Assembly (NCBI GenBank): GCA_040216885.1
Contig: JAVJOG010000002.1
Coordinates: forward strand, 25,128-89,127
Reading direction: 5' to 3'
Source of the DNA: Parvibaculum sp040216885
GTDB lineage: Bacteria > Pseudomonadota > Alphaproteobacteria > Parvibaculales > Parvibaculaceae
Length of the DNA: 64,000 bases
The position numbers and the translations under genes were made by a program. The notes beneath the pieces were generated by a model that was not told the DNA's origin, did not search any database, and saw only the letters and a program-made list of their open reading frames with translations. Position 1 is the first letter of the stretch. Every line of letters begins with the position of its first letter. Shown in pieces: positions 1 through 9,617 of the stretch.

Positions 1-42
1 CGCTTTCGCGTCGACAGTGGCGGTCGGGTGAACTTCCGTCAT
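1..42 (-). CDS. lpxA: UDP-N-acetylglucosamine acyltransferase, N-terminal fragment
   Basis: Only the first 14 codons lie in the window; the rest is beyond position 1. They read MTEVHPTATVDAKA, which matches the usual start of LpxA, the enzyme that puts the first hydroxyacyl chain on UDP-GlcNAc in lipid A synthesis. The ATG shares four bases (ATGA) with the fabZ stop codon, so the two genes are probably translationally coupled. The lpxD-fabZ-lpxA order is the standard one in proteobacteria, and this supports the call despite the short length. Confidence 0.85.
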   Translation of the reverse strand, partial: MTEVHPTATVDAKA

Positions 43-515
43 TTCTTTGCCTGATCGGCAATCATGGCGCCGAGATCGCACTCGGCGACGAGTTGACCGT
101 TGACGCGCCCCTCGCCGTGATACTTCCAGACGGTCCCGCGGCTCTGCAGTTTGGTTACATGAACATGCAGGACGTCGCCCGGAACGACGGGCTTGCGAAA
201 GCGCGCGCGGTCGACCGTCATGAAATATACAAGCTGGTTGGTGCCCGATGTACCGAGGTGATTGATGACGAGCGCCCCGGCCGTTTGCGCCATCGCTTCG
301 ACAATCAGAACACCGGGCATGACCGGATAGCCGGGGAAATGCCCCTGAAAAAAGGGTTCGTTGTTGGTGACGTTCTTGATGCCGATCGCCGACTGGTCAC
401 CTTTCATTTCGATAATGCCGTCGATCATCAGCATCGGATAGCGATGCGGAAGAAGTTCCAGAACGCGCTGAATATCGGCGCTGTCGAGCGCTTTCGCCAC
501 CTCTGCCTCGCTCAT
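39..515 (-). CDS. fabZ: 3-hydroxyacyl-ACP dehydratase FabZ
   Basis: FabZ removes water from (3R)-hydroxyacyl-ACP in the cytosolic type II fatty acid cycle. The 158-residue product has the normal family length and a single hot-dog fold. Visible are LLPHRYPMLMID near residues 21-32 and the catalytic segment GHFPGYPVMPG at 58-68, with His59, followed by the acidic residue Glu73 in IVEAMAQ. It sits between lpxD (54 bases upstream) and lpxA, whose start overlaps the fabZ stop. The enzyme and LpxA/LpxD draw on the same 3-hydroxyacyl-ACP pool, which fits the linkage. Confidence 0.97.
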   Translation of the reverse strand: MSEAEVAKALDSADIQRVLELLPHRYPMLMIDGIIEMKGDQSAIGIKNVTNNEPFFQGHFPGYPVMPGVLIVEAMAQTAGALVINHLGTSGTNQLVYFMTVDRARFRKPVVPGDVLHVHVTKLQSRGTVWKYHGEGRVNGQLVAECDLGAMIADQAKK

Positions 516-569
516 GCCTCGTATCCTTCCAGTATCCGTATCGGGTTTTCACTGTATTCCGTCATCAAG

Positions 570-1631
570 TCACGTCGCGCTATTGCCGGACGGTTTGGGC
601 CGTCTTCCGAGCTTCCGCAATTCGACAATTTCGCGGCGCCACTCGGCGATGGGACGCGCCGGAGCACCGCCATATTGCTGGCCGGCCGCAACATCCTGCA
701 CGACGCCCCCGCGCGCGGCGATCTGCGCGCCGGAGTTGATCGTCAGATGGCCGGCGACGCCCACTTGCGCCGCCAGTACCACGAAATCTCCGAGCTTCAC
801 ACTCCCCGCGATACCGGTCTGGGCAACGATGATGCAGTGACGTCCGATTTCCACGTTGTGACCGATCTGCACAAGATTGTCGATCTTGGTTCCCTCGCCG
901 ATCACCGTGTCGGGGCCAGCACCGCGATCCACCGTCGAATTGGCGCCGATCTCCACATCGTCCTGGATGATGACACGGCCGAGCTGAGGCACCTTCTCGT
1001 GCTTCGGCAGCCCCATTGCAAAGCCGAATCCGTCCTGCCCGATACGGACGCCCGGATGCAATATCACGCGGTCGCCGACATGGGCGTGGCTGATCGTGAC
1101 GTTGGAACCAATCGAGCAATCCTTGCCGATTGTGCATGCCTTGCCGATGTTGGCATTTGCAGCGATGATCGTCTTGTCGCCGATTTCGACATGAGCGCCG
1201 ATCGACGCGCCGGGTTCCACCGTTACGCCGGCGCCAAGTTTCGCCGTCGGATGCACAGCCGCCCTGGGATCGATCCGCGCGGGCTCTCCGAATGTGTCCG
1301 CTCCCCTTATCGTTTCGGGATAGAACATCTGCGCCGCCAGGGCATACGCTCGATATGGCTGCTCAGACAGGAGCAACGCAACGCCCGCGGGCGCGCGGTC
1401 CGCGAAACGCGGGTGAACGATGCAGGCACCCGCTTCGGTCGCCTCGAACCGGGCTATATATTTGGGATTGTCGAGAAAACTCAGATCGTCGGGGCCAGCC
1501 GACTCCAGCGAGGCGACGCTCAGCACTTCACGTGCGCCATCCACACCCGGCGCAAGCGTCGCGCCAATACGCGCGGCGATATCGCCGAGCGTGCACGGGC
1601 CGCTATTCGCGAAGAAGCGTTTATCCGCCAT
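570..1631 (-). CDS. lpxD: UDP-3-O-(3-hydroxyacyl)glucosamine N-acyltransferase LpxD
   Basis: LpxD adds the N-linked hydroxyacyl chain in the third step of lipid A synthesis. The 353-residue protein has an N-terminal uridine-binding domain (about 1-100), then a left-handed beta-helix of hexapeptide repeats (about 115-310) and a short C-terminal helix. The catalytic His is seen in QIGHNV at His258, the position equivalent to His239 of E. coli. It follows skp and precedes fabZ on the same strand, with 47 and 54 base gaps, as part of the bamA-skp-lpxD-fabZ-lpxA cluster. Confidence 0.97.
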   Translation of the reverse strand: MADKRFFANSGPCTLGDIAARIGATLAPGVDGAREVLSVASLESAGPDDLSFLDNPKYIARFEATEAGACIVHPRFADRAPAGVALLLSEQPYRAYALAAQMFYPETIRGADTFGEPARIDPRAAVHPTAKLGAGVTVEPGASIGAHVEIGDKTIIAANANIGKACTIGKDCSIGSNVTISHAHVGDRVILHPGVRIGQDGFGFAMGLPKHEKVPQLGRVIIQDDVEIGANSTVDRGAGPDTVIGEGTKIDNLVQIGHNVEIGRHCIIVAQTGIAGSVKLGDFVVLAAQVGVAGHLTINSGAQIAARGGVVQDVAAGQQYGGAPARPIAEWRREIVELRKLGRRPKPSGNSAT

Positions 1632-1678
1632 GGCCGTCGCATATCGGCGGCCGCATCCCGGCGCGCCTCTCCGTCAGA

Positions 1679-2281
1679 TCAGTTGTCGTTCTTCTGCTGC
1701 GCCTGAAGCTCGGCGAGCGAAACCGGCTTCACCTCGACCGTCGTCAGTTTCTCGTTAAGGCGTTTCAGAACTTCGGCCGATATGTCGAGATCGGAACCGC
1801 CCGCGACGATCACCGACTGATCGAAGAGCACCGTCCCGCCCTTTTCCTTCATGACCTCGGCAAAAATCGGACGCAGCGCCGCTTCGACCTTGGCATTGGC
1901 CTGCTGGACGCCCAGTTGAAGTGCCTGCCCCTTTTCCTGCATCGATTGCTGGTGTTCCATTTCGTTCTTCTGCAACGCCTGGAACTTCTTCTGGAGATCT
2001 TCCTGCGAAAGCAGCGCCCGGTCATCGCTCAGCTTCTTTGCATCCGCCTGAAGCTTCTCTTCCGCCTTCGTGCTTTCAGCCTGCAGTTTCTTCGCCTGTT
2101 CCTGGAACTGGGTACGGATACTCTGACCTACCTTCGACTGCGCAAACACCGCCTCGGTGTTGACGATCAATATGACGGCGGGACCCGCCGCCAGGGCCGA
2201 CCCGACCGCCACCGGCGCGGCGGACAACGACAAGACGGCGATGGCCGCAAGGGTACGCGTAACTACAGACTTCAACTTCAT
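1679..2281 (-). CDS. skp: Periplasmic chaperone, OmpH/Skp family
   Basis: Skp-type chaperones hold unfolded outer membrane proteins in the periplasm and deliver them to BamA, encoded just upstream. From the ATG at 2281 the product is 200 residues: a signal peptide (KLKSVVTRTLAAIAVL, ending near an alanine-rich site), then a long charged Lys/Glu/Gln-rich coiled-coil region and a short C-terminal part. The start MKLKSVV was chosen over an in-frame ATG ten codons upstream because it gives a normal signal peptide. The bamA-skp-lpxD context is the classic one. Confidence 0.92.
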   Translation of the reverse strand: MKLKSVVTRTLAAIAVLSLSAAPVAVGSALAAGPAVILIVNTEAVFAQSKVGQSIRTQFQEQAKKLQAESTKAEEKLQADAKKLSDDRALLSQEDLQKKFQALQKNEMEHQQSMQEKGQALQLGVQQANAKVEAALRPIFAEVMKEKGGTVLFDQSVIVAGGSDLDISAEVLKRLNEKLTTVEVKPVSLAELQAQQKNDN

Positions 2282-2335
2282 CTCAAAGCATCCTTGTTGC
2301 ATAGGTTTCATGCGTGCCTGCCGAGCCGGCGCACA

Positions 2336-4687
2336 TCAGAAAGACGTTCCGGCGCTGAAGCGGAACGACTCCCTCTCGTCATAGGGTTCATCCAGAAGCA
2401 CATTCGCGAAATCGAGGCGGATCGGTCCAAACGGCGACTGCCAGTAGAGGCTGAGACCAACCGAGGCACGCGGCGCAAAGTCGTCGACGACACCCGGATA
2501 GATCGTGCCGTCGAAGTCGGAATAGCCGATATACCCGGCATCGGCGAAAACCGAGGTCCGGACACCCAGCGCCTCCGGCAGTCCGTTTGGAAACGAAAGT
2601 TCCGAGGTTCCGAAAATGAAAGCCTTGGCGCCCACGGCGTCTCTGTTCGGCGACAAAACGTCCCGTGGACCGACGCCGGCGCGGGCAAACCCGCGGATCG
2701 TGTTGCCGCCTTTGAAGAAGTGATCGTTGAGTTCGACGTCCTCGCCGAGTCCCTGAACATAACCACCATCGAGGCGCCAGCTTGTGAGGAAATCCTCGGC
2801 GATCTCGTAGTAATACCGCGTCAGCACTTCAGTCGAGACATAGCGAACCGTACCGCCCAAGCCGGCGAAGTTCTGCGTGAACAGGAAGTCCCAGCCGCCG
2901 GTCGGCTCAACGGGATCGTTGCGGTTGTCGTAGTAGTAATCGTAGCCGGCGATCGACCGGTAGTCGCTGCCTTCCGCCGCCTTCACTGCGGGTGACACAC
3001 AAAATGGGGCATTCAATCCGTTACACGCGGGATATCGAACATTAAAAATCTCGTCGAAACGGAACTGGTAGCGGGCCAGAAAGCGGCTCTTTTCGGACAG
3101 CGGGAAGCCAAACCTGAAACCGAATCCCTGCGACCGGGAGTCGAACGACGACTCGTTCTGGAAATTGGTTTCGCTGCCGAAGATGTCAATGCCGCCGACC
3201 AGATCGCGATCCAGCAAGTAGGGGTCGGTGTAGTGAAACTCGATCAACTGGCGGCGCTTCGACAACGACAAGGCGGTGCTCAACTGGAGGCCGCGGCCGA
3301 GGAAGTTGCGTTCCGACAGCTGGATACCTGCGACGGCGTTGTCGAGCGTCGAGAAGCCGGCGCTCAACGACAACGAGCCGGTCGACTGCTCCTGAACGTC
3401 GACGTTCAGGATCGTCTTGTCGGGCGCGGTGCCCGGGTCCTGCGTCACGGTTACCCTGGAGAAGTATTGCAGGGCACGGATATTTTTCTCCGAATTGTCG
3501 AGCAGCACCTTGTTGAAAGCGTCGCCTTCGGACATCCGCATTTGCCGCCGGACGACCTTGTCGAGCGTGCGTGAGTTGCCAGTGATGTTGATGCGTTCGA
3601 CATAGACGCGCGGGCCCTCGGTGATCTGGAACGTCATGTCGATGACGCGCTCGTCCTTGCGGCGGCTGACGCGCGGCCGGACTTCCGCGAACGCATAGCC
3701 GCTCGTGCCGGCGGCGAAGGTCAAGGCGTCGATCGTCTTGTCGATCAGCCCGGCGTTGTAGATTTCGCCGGTCTTGGCAAGCACCAGCGATTCAAGCTCC
3801 GCCTGATCGAGCTTGTCGATCGTCGTCGTCACCTTGACATCGCCGAACTCATAGATTTCCCCTTCATCCACTGTGAAGGTGATGTAGAAGGCCGCATCGT
3901 CGCGGCTTAGATCCGCAACCGCCGAAACGACGCGGAAGTCGGCATAACCGCGCTGCAAATAATGTCGGCGCAGCAATTCACGGTCATAGGTCAGACGGTC
4001 GGGATCGTAGGTGTCCGAAGACGACAGGAACTTCCACCATGCGGATTCGCCGGTCGAGATTATCTCGCGCAGCTTTCCGTCGCTGAACTGCGTGTTGCCG
4101 ATGAAGTTGATCGAGGCAATTTTCGTTTTCGGACCCTCGGTGATCTCGAAGACGAGATCGACTCGGTTCTGCGGCAATTGAATTACTTTCGGCTCGACCG
4201 AGGCGGAGAACCGACCTCCACGCCGATAGAGCTCGATCAAGCGCGAGACGTCGCCCTGCACCTTGGCCCGCGTGTAGACGACACGCGGCTGAAGCTGAAC
4301 TTCCTTTTTCAGGTCCTCTTCCTTGAGCGCGCTGTTGCCCTCGAAGGCGACGCGATTGACGATCGGGTTTTCGACGACCGACACGATGAGGCGGTTGCCT
4401 TCCTGACGCATCGTTATGTCGGCAAACAGACCGGTATCGAAAAGCTGCTTGAGAGAGGCATCAGCGATCGCCGGGTCATAGGCCATGCCCTCCCGGATGA
4501 TCATGTAGGACCGCACCGTTTCGGACTCGATGCGCTGGTTACCCTGTACGGTAATCTGGGTGATGACCGGCCCAGCGATTGCCTCCTGGGCATGCGCCGC
4601 ACCCGAAAGCGTCCAGGCCATGACAAGCGCGCCGACGAAAATGCCGACATTCGCAATTCCGGTCAAAAATCCGGTTAGTCGCCCCAT
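2336..4687 (-). CDS. bamA: Outer membrane protein assembly factor BamA
   Basis: BamA is the central beta-barrel of the machine that inserts outer membrane proteins. The 783-residue form starts MGRLTGFLTG and has a signal sequence with a cleavage site near AHAQE, then five POTRA repeats (about 35-420) and a C-terminal 16-strand barrel ending in the aromatic signature FSAGTSF. An upstream in-frame ATG at 4735 would add 16 residues that do not look like a signal peptide, so 4687 is preferred. The gene lies 89 bases after rseP, as in most proteobacteria. Confidence 0.96.
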   Translation of the reverse strand: MGRLTGFLTGIANVGIFVGALVMAWTLSGAAHAQEAIAGPVITQITVQGNQRIESETVRSYMIIREGMAYDPAIADASLKQLFDTGLFADITMRQEGNRLIVSVVENPIVNRVAFEGNSALKEEDLKKEVQLQPRVVYTRAKVQGDVSRLIELYRRGGRFSASVEPKVIQLPQNRVDLVFEITEGPKTKIASINFIGNTQFSDGKLREIISTGESAWWKFLSSSDTYDPDRLTYDRELLRRHYLQRGYADFRVVSAVADLSRDDAAFYITFTVDEGEIYEFGDVKVTTTIDKLDQAELESLVLAKTGEIYNAGLIDKTIDALTFAAGTSGYAFAEVRPRVSRRKDERVIDMTFQITEGPRVYVERINITGNSRTLDKVVRRQMRMSEGDAFNKVLLDNSEKNIRALQYFSRVTVTQDPGTAPDKTILNVDVQEQSTGSLSLSAGFSTLDNAVAGIQLSERNFLGRGLQLSTALSLSKRRQLIEFHYTDPYLLDRDLVGGIDIFGSETNFQNESSFDSRSQGFGFRFGFPLSEKSRFLARYQFRFDEIFNVRYPACNGLNAPFCVSPAVKAAEGSDYRSIAGYDYYYDNRNDPVEPTGGWDFLFTQNFAGLGGTVRYVSTEVLTRYYYEIAEDFLTSWRLDGGYVQGLGEDVELNDHFFKGGNTIRGFARAGVGPRDVLSPNRDAVGAKAFIFGTSELSFPNGLPEALGVRTSVFADAGYIGYSDFDGTIYPGVVDDFAPRASVGLSLYWQSPFGPIRLDFANVLLDEPYDERESFRFSAGTSF

Positions 4688-4776
4688 CCTGTCCCCTGCC
4701 TGTCTTGATGCACCGGCCGAAGGCCGGCGCCACAACCAATTCCACGCTCGCCGTCAGCCGACGAAATGTGAAGCAA

Positions 4777-5952
4777 TCAACTAAAAAGCCCTGTCAGAAA
4801 CGAAAAGACCTGAAGATGAACCAGGTCATTCCATGTCGCGAAGACCATCAGCATCATCACCAGCGCAAGGCCGATGCGAAAGCCGTATTCCTGCGCCTGC
4901 TCACCAAGAGGCCGCCCGCGAATGCCCTCAACCGCATAGTACAGAAGATGTCCGCCATCAAGCAGCGGCACCGGAAAGAGATTGAGCAATCCGATACTGA
5001 CCGACAACACGGCGACCATGCTCAAGAGCGCCATAAAGCCGATTGTCGCTACCTGACCCGATACTTGCGCAATCCCCAGAACACCTCGCAATTGATCGGC
5101 AGGCTCGCGGCCTGTCACGATGCCGCCGAGATAGCTCAGCGTTCTTTCCGCGACAAACCATGTTTCCCTGGCACCCAGCCAGAGCGCGTTCACGGGATCG
5201 CTGCGGACAATTTCGATATTGCCGGCGCCGCCGTGACGCTGGATACCGAGCCGCGCTATCCGATGGACATTGCCGAAATTGTCGACGACTTCCTGAACTT
5301 CAGGCTTTGCGCGGATCGGAACCTCGATACCGCCACGATCGACTCGAAAATCCAGCTCCGATGAGCTGGTCGAAACGATGCGCTGCATCTCTTCAAAGCT
5401 CGCCACCGGACTGCCGTCGATCGAGACGATCCGGTCCCCGACGACAAACCCTGCCGCCGCCGCGGGGCTGTCCGGCACGATATCGTCCACGATGGGCGTT
5501 GCCACCGTTCGTCCGACGAAGGTGAAAATACAAGCAAAGACAACCGTTGCCAGAATGAAATTGGCAATCGGCCCGGCCGCCACAATCGCCGCGCGCTGCC
5601 GCAGAGGCTTGAAGTGAAAAAGGTGCTCCTGATCGGCGGCGGATACCTGCGCAAGACGCTCGCGATCGGGAACGCTCGCGGCATTTTCGTCGCCGGCGAA
5701 CTTCACGTAGCCGCCAAGTGGAATCCAGCTCACCTTCCAGCGCGTACCATGCCTGTCGTTCCAGCCGAGGATTTCGCGGCCAAAACCGATCGAGAAGGTG
5801 TCCACCTTCACACCGCACCACCGCGCCACAAGGAAATGCCCCAGCTCGTGAAAAAAGACGACAACCGTCAACACGAACAGGAAGGGGATCACGTAGCTTC
5901 CGAGCGATCCTCCGAAACCACCGATACTTGAAAGAAAATCCATCGCGTTCAA
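4777..5952 (-). CDS. rseP: Site-2 intramembrane zinc protease RseP
   Basis: This inner membrane metalloprotease cuts anti-sigma factors or other single-span proteins inside the membrane. The 391-residue protein has the zinc motif HELGH at residues 35-39 in the first membrane helix, one PDZ domain in the middle (the segment around PDSPAAAAGFVVGDRIVSID), and the second active-site motif LLDGGH near the C-terminus flanked by membrane helices. E. coli RseP has two PDZ domains; here only one is clear. It lies between dxr and bamA, the usual position. Confidence 0.95.
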   Translation of the reverse strand: MNAMDFLSSIGGFGGSLGSYVIPFLFVLTVVVFFHELGHFLVARWCGVKVDTFSIGFGREILGWNDRHGTRWKVSWIPLGGYVKFAGDENAASVPDRERLAQVSAADQEHLFHFKPLRQRAAIVAAGPIANFILATVVFACIFTFVGRTVATPIVDDIVPDSPAAAAGFVVGDRIVSIDGSPVASFEEMQRIVSTSSSELDFRVDRGGIEVPIRAKPEVQEVVDNFGNVHRIARLGIQRHGGAGNIEIVRSDPVNALWLGARETWFVAERTLSYLGGIVTGREPADQLRGVLGIAQVSGQVATIGFMALLSMVAVLSVSIGLLNLFPVPLLDGGHLLYYAVEGIRGRPLGEQAQEYGFRIGLALVMMLMVFATWNDLVHLQVFSFLTGLFS

Positions 5953-6081
5953 GCTATTGTCCCACTCATACCGATCCCGACCGGCCGAATTTCCGGCCGC
6001 CGGATCGTTTCCCCCGACACGCGTCTACCACCGCCCGCCTTGCGCCGGCGCCCTGCGGCCACCCAAGGGGCCCAGCCTACG

Positions 6082-7302
6082 TCAGCGGCTGCTTTTTTGC
6101 ACCATTTCCTCTGCCCGAATCCGGGTCATTCGGTCAAGTTCGTAAACTTCTGCAAGTCCGGCTGGCGGCATCTCCAGTGCACTCGATTGCGCCAGTATAG
6201 CGTCCGTCAGAGCCACCATTGCCGGGAAGGCAATGCGGCCTGCCAGAAAAGCGGCAACGGCGACTTCGTTAGCGGCATTGAGCACAGTTGGCGCGCTGCC
6301 GCCGATCCGAAGGGCTTCACGCGCCAGAGACAAAGCCGGAAATCTTTTTAAATCAGGTGCTTCGAAGGTTAACTGTCCAATTTGCGCGAGGTCAAGGCGG
6401 GCCGAGGGAGCAGCCATCCGCCGGGGCCATGCCAATGCATAGGCAATGGGCGTGCGCATGTCCGGCATACCGAGCTGCGCCAGCACAGAACCATCGATAT
6501 AGGCCACCATGCTGTGAACGATGGATTCCGGGTGAATGATGACGTCGAGCCGGTCCTCGCCGACCGGGAACAGGTAGTGAGCCTCGATAAGCTCAAGCCC
6601 CTTGTTCATCAAAGTCGCGGAATCGACTGAAATTTTGGCGCCCATGTCCCAGCGCGGATGGGCGACGGCCTGGGCTGGCGTGGCCTCGGCCATTTCCTCC
6701 GGGCTCCAGTCCCGGAAGGGGCCGCCCGACGCCGTCAGTATGATCCGTTCGACGGTGTCGAGCCGGCCGGCGTCCAGTACCTGGAATATCGCATTGTGCT
6801 CGCTGTCTACCGGCAGCAGCGTCGCGCCAGACCGGCTTACTTCGTCGAGGAAAAGCGGTCCGGCCGAAACGAGGCATTCCTTGTTGGCAAGCGCCACGCA
6901 AGCGCCGCGCTTGACTGCGGCGAGGGTCGGCGCCAGACCGGCTGCACCAACAATGCCGGCCATCACCCAGTCGGCGGGCCGAGCCGCGGCATCAACCACC
7001 GCTTCGGGACCCGCGGCAACTTCGATCCCCGTGCCTGCCAATCCAATCTTCAGTTCCGCGAAACACGCAGGATCGGCCACGACCGCGAGGCGCGGCCGAA
7101 ACTCCTTCGCCTGCGCGATCAAAGTCGCAACATTGCGATGCGCCGTCAGCGCCACCAGGTCGAAGCGCGAACGATCGCGCCCGATCAGGTCGAGCGTCGA
7201 GCAGCCGACTGAACCAGTCGACCCCAGGATGGTGACGCTTTTCACCTCACCGGCGTCCGCGTCGGCAAGACGGTCGTTTACTGCCTCGGCGATCAGGGCC
7301 AA
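6082..7302 (-). CDS. dxr: 1-deoxy-D-xylulose 5-phosphate reductoisomerase
   Basis: Dxr makes 2-C-methyl-D-erythritol 4-phosphate, the first committed step of the MEP isoprenoid pathway, using NADPH. The nucleotide-binding motif GSTGSVG is at residues 27-33, and the catalytic region NKGLELIEAHYLF follows mid-protein. The chosen start is TTG at 7302, which overlaps the end of cdsA and has GGGAG seven bases upstream. A GTG at 7245 would give MKSVTILG, closer to the family norm, but has no good ribosome site, so the start is uncertain by 19 residues. Confidence 0.95.
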   Translation of the reverse strand: MALIAEAVNDRLADADAGEVKSVTILGSTGSVGCSTLDLIGRDRSRFDLVALTAHRNVATLIAQAKEFRPRLAVVADPACFAELKIGLAGTGIEVAAGPEAVVDAAARPADWVMAGIVGAAGLAPTLAAVKRGACVALANKECLVSAGPLFLDEVSRSGATLLPVDSEHNAIFQVLDAGRLDTVERIILTASGGPFRDWSPEEMAEATPAQAVAHPRWDMGAKISVDSATLMNKGLELIEAHYLFPVGEDRLDVIIHPESIVHSMVAYIDGSVLAQLGMPDMRTPIAYALAWPRRMAAPSARLDLAQIGQLTFEAPDLKRFPALSLAREALRIGGSAPTVLNAANEVAVAAFLAGRIAFPAMVALTDAILAQSSALEMPPAGLAEVYELDRMTRIRAEEMVQKSSR

Positions 7303-8159
7303 ATCAAAACTCCCGCGCCCGGATGGGTGGCATTGTGCAGCAGGGCGAGAAGTGCCGCACCGGCGGCGACCGCGACAAGGCCGTCTACGCGGTCGAGGAT
7401 ACCGCCATGACCAGGGATCAGGGTACCGGAATCCTTGACGCCTGCCCGCCTCTTGAGCGCGGATTCGAAGAAATCGCCTGCCTGTTCAAGCACCGTCATG
7501 CCGATGCCGATCAACGCCAGCAGTGCCGGCGATCCCGCGCCGATCCACAGCGACGTGATGACGCCGATCGCTGCAGCCCCGGCCATGCCGCCGACAAGGC
7601 CCGCCCAGGTTTTTTTCGGAGAGATGCTGGGCGCAAGCTTCGGCCCGCCGATGAAGCGGCCGGAAAAATATGCGCATATGTCGATGGCCCAGACCGTCGC
7701 CAGCAACCAGAAGATGGCGGCGCGGCCCAATTCGGGGTCATTGCGCAGCCATATAAGCGCGACCAGCGGCAACACGAGGTAGGAATAGGCGATGAGGGCC
7801 GGCGTCATCGATCGACCATTCCAGCTTCGAACGGCCAGCGCAAAGGCCAGCGCCGCGCCACCGGCGGCGAGCGCCGCGCCGGGCAATCCGGCCGTTGCCA
7901 GGACAATCGCGGCAAGGCCTGCAACCGCGAGTCCGGCCGCGTCCCGAGGTCGGACGGCGATACCTGGGGCCGCATAGAGGAGCCGGGCCACTTCCTGCGC
8001 CATGAGAAGGGTCGCGACGGCCAGCAAAGTAGCGAAATACCAGCCGCCCATCCACGCCGCGCCCAATGCGACCGGGGCCAGAACAACAGCCGAAAGGATA
8101 CGCAGCTTCAGGTCGGAAACCGAGGCGCCGGACGGATGACCGGTGTCTTCCACTACCAT
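7293..8159 (-). CDS. cdsA: Phosphatidate cytidylyltransferase CdsA
   Basis: CdsA makes CDP-diacylglycerol, the precursor of all phospholipids, in the inner membrane. From the ATG at 8159 the protein has 288 residues, with alternating hydrophobic segments and the family signature near the C-terminus: SPKKTWAGLVGG followed by the Asp- and Lys-containing stretch VKDSGTLIPGHGGILDRVDG. Longer in-frame extensions upstream overlap uppS and are not protein-like. The start lies four bases after the uppS stop, and the 3' end overlaps dxr by ten bases, so this run is probably one operon. Confidence 0.95.
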   Translation of the reverse strand: MVVEDTGHPSGASVSDLKLRILSAVVLAPVALGAAWMGGWYFATLLAVATLLMAQEVARLLYAAPGIAVRPRDAAGLAVAGLAAIVLATAGLPGAALAAGGAALAFALAVRSWNGRSMTPALIAYSYLVLPLVALIWLRNDPELGRAAIFWLLATVWAIDICAYFSGRFIGGPKLAPSISPKKTWAGLVGGMAGAAAIGVITSLWIGAGSPALLALIGIGMTVLEQAGDFFESALKRRAGVKDSGTLIPGHGGILDRVDGLVAVAAGAALLALLHNATHPGAGVLIWP

Positions 8160-8163
8160 CGAC

Positions 8164-8934
8164 TTACCCCTCGCCGCAGGTCGTATCGTCAGGTCCAGCC
8201 GCGCCGAAGCGACGATTGCGGCGGCCATACTCATCGACAGCGGACCGCAAGCCTTCCGGTGTGAAGTCCGGCCAAAGCGCGTCGGCGAACACCAGTTCCG
8301 AATAGGCGCTTTGCCAGAGCAGAAAATTCGAGAGACGCATTTCGCCGCTCGTCCTGATGATGAGGTCGGGATCCGGGACGCCGGCCGTGTCGAGATGCGC
8401 TGAAACGGTTGCCGGCGTGATGGCGTCGGGATCGAGGTTGCCGGCCTGCACCTCACGGGCGATGCGACGTACTGCGGAGGTGATCTCCGATTGACCGCCA
8501 TAATTGAAGGCGATCATCAGCTTCAGGCGGCGATTGTCGCGGGTCAGCGCCTCGGCCTCGTCGATCAGCGCGACGATGTCGGCCTCCAGATGGTCGCGGT
8601 CGCCGATCACGCGGACCTGGACGCCGTTCTGATGCAATTCGGCAAGATCGCGGCGGATAAAAAGCCGCAGGAGACCCATCAGATCGCTGACTTCCTCGGC
8701 CGGACGTTTCCAGTTTTCGGAGCTGAAGCCGTAGAGGGTCAGATATTCGATGCCGAGTTCGCCGGCCGCCCGGACGATGACGCGGACGGTTTCAACGCCC
8801 TGCCGATGGCCGGCAACGCGCGGCAGATGCCGCTTTGTCGCCCAGCGTCCGTTGCCATCCATGATGATCGCGACGTGCCGCGGCGTTGCGCCGGGTGCGG
8901 TCTCTCTCATCGTATGGCTGGACTTCAACATCAT
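8164..8934 (-). CDS. uppS: Isoprenyl (undecaprenyl) diphosphate synthase
   Basis: UppS extends farnesyl diphosphate with cis-isoprene units to make the C55 carrier for peptidoglycan and O-antigen. The 256-residue protein shows the conserved substrate loop AIIMDGNGRWATKR, the region YLTLYGFSSENWKRP, and the C-terminal PDLIIRTSGEMRLSNFLLWQ segment. The start could be either of two adjacent ATGs. It precedes cdsA by four bases, tying carrier-lipid synthesis to phospholipid synthesis and to dxr, which supplies isoprene precursors. Confidence 0.96.
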   Translation of the reverse strand: MMLKSSHTMRETAPGATPRHVAIIMDGNGRWATKRHLPRVAGHRQGVETVRVIVRAAGELGIEYLTLYGFSSENWKRPAEEVSDLMGLLRLFIRRDLAELHQNGVQVRVIGDRDHLEADIVALIDEAEALTRDNRRLKLMIAFNYGGQSEITSAVRRIAREVQAGNLDPDAITPATVSAHLDTAGVPDPDLIIRTSGEMRLSNFLLWQSAYSELVFADALWPDFTPEGLRSAVDEYGRRNRRFGAAGPDDTTCGEG

Positions 8935-9012
8935 TCTCTCGGCACTTTTTCCTTGAAAGACATATGGTTAACGCCCGTTCTTTATCTCATGCGGCAAGTA
9001 TAGCCGAACAGG

Positions 9013-9576
9013 CTATACCTGCATGATTTCCGCTTCCTTGTGCGCGAGCGCAGCATCTATTTCGGCGACGATCTTGTCCGTCAGCTTCTGAACCTTATCG
9101 GTCCATGCCTTGTGATCGTCTTGCCCCATATGTGCGTCTTTTTCGAGACGCTTCAGTTCATCCATTGCGTCGCGGCGAACATTGCGGACCGCCACGCGGG
9201 CCTGCTCGGTATATTTGGCGGCGATCTTGGACAATTCGGCGCGGCGCTCCTGATTGAGCTCCGGGATCGGCAGGCGGATCAGGGTGCCGTCGATATTGGG
9301 GTTGAGGCCGAGGCCGGAATTGCGGATCGCCTTTTCGACGGCCGAAACCATGCCCTTGTCCCACACCTGCACCGTCAGCATGCGGGGCTCGGGAACGCCG
9401 ATCGTGCCAACCTGATTGATGGGCATGCTCTGGCCATAGGCCTCGACGACGATGGGCTCGAGCAGGCTTGCCGAGGCGCGGCCGGTCCGCAGGCCGCCGA
9501 ATTCCTGTTTCAGTGCCTGCAACGCACCGCGCATGCGGCGCTCGACATCATCGAGATCAAAGTCGGTATCAGCCAT
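9013..9576 (-). CDS. frr: Ribosome recycling factor
   Basis: Frr splits the post-termination ribosome together with EF-G. The 187-residue protein (normal is about 185) starts MADTDFDLDD, carries the GLRTGRASASLL motif and the LIRLPIPELNQERR segment, and ends in the long helix of domain I. It lies downstream of pyrH, as usual. Because pyrH has lost its stop frame, the pyrH reading frame runs into frr without interruption; the ATG at 9576 still gives a complete factor on its own. Confidence 0.96.
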   Translation of the reverse strand: MADTDFDLDDVERRMRGALQALKQEFGGLRTGRASASLLEPIVVEAYGQSMPINQVGTIGVPEPRMLTVQVWDKGMVSAVEKAIRNSGLGLNPNIDGTLIRLPIPELNQERRAELSKIAAKYTEQARVAVRNVRRDAMDELKRLEKDAHMGQDDHKAWTDKVQKLTDKIVAEIDAALAHKEAEIMQV

Positions 9577-9617
9577 TTCCTGTCCTTCCGGTCTTTTCTG
9601 TCTTCGGTCGGGCGAGA

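Noticed and set aside
93..1706. A 537-codon plus-strand frame over fabZ and lpxD
   Set aside because: Antisense shadow; both minus-strand genes show catalytic motifs.
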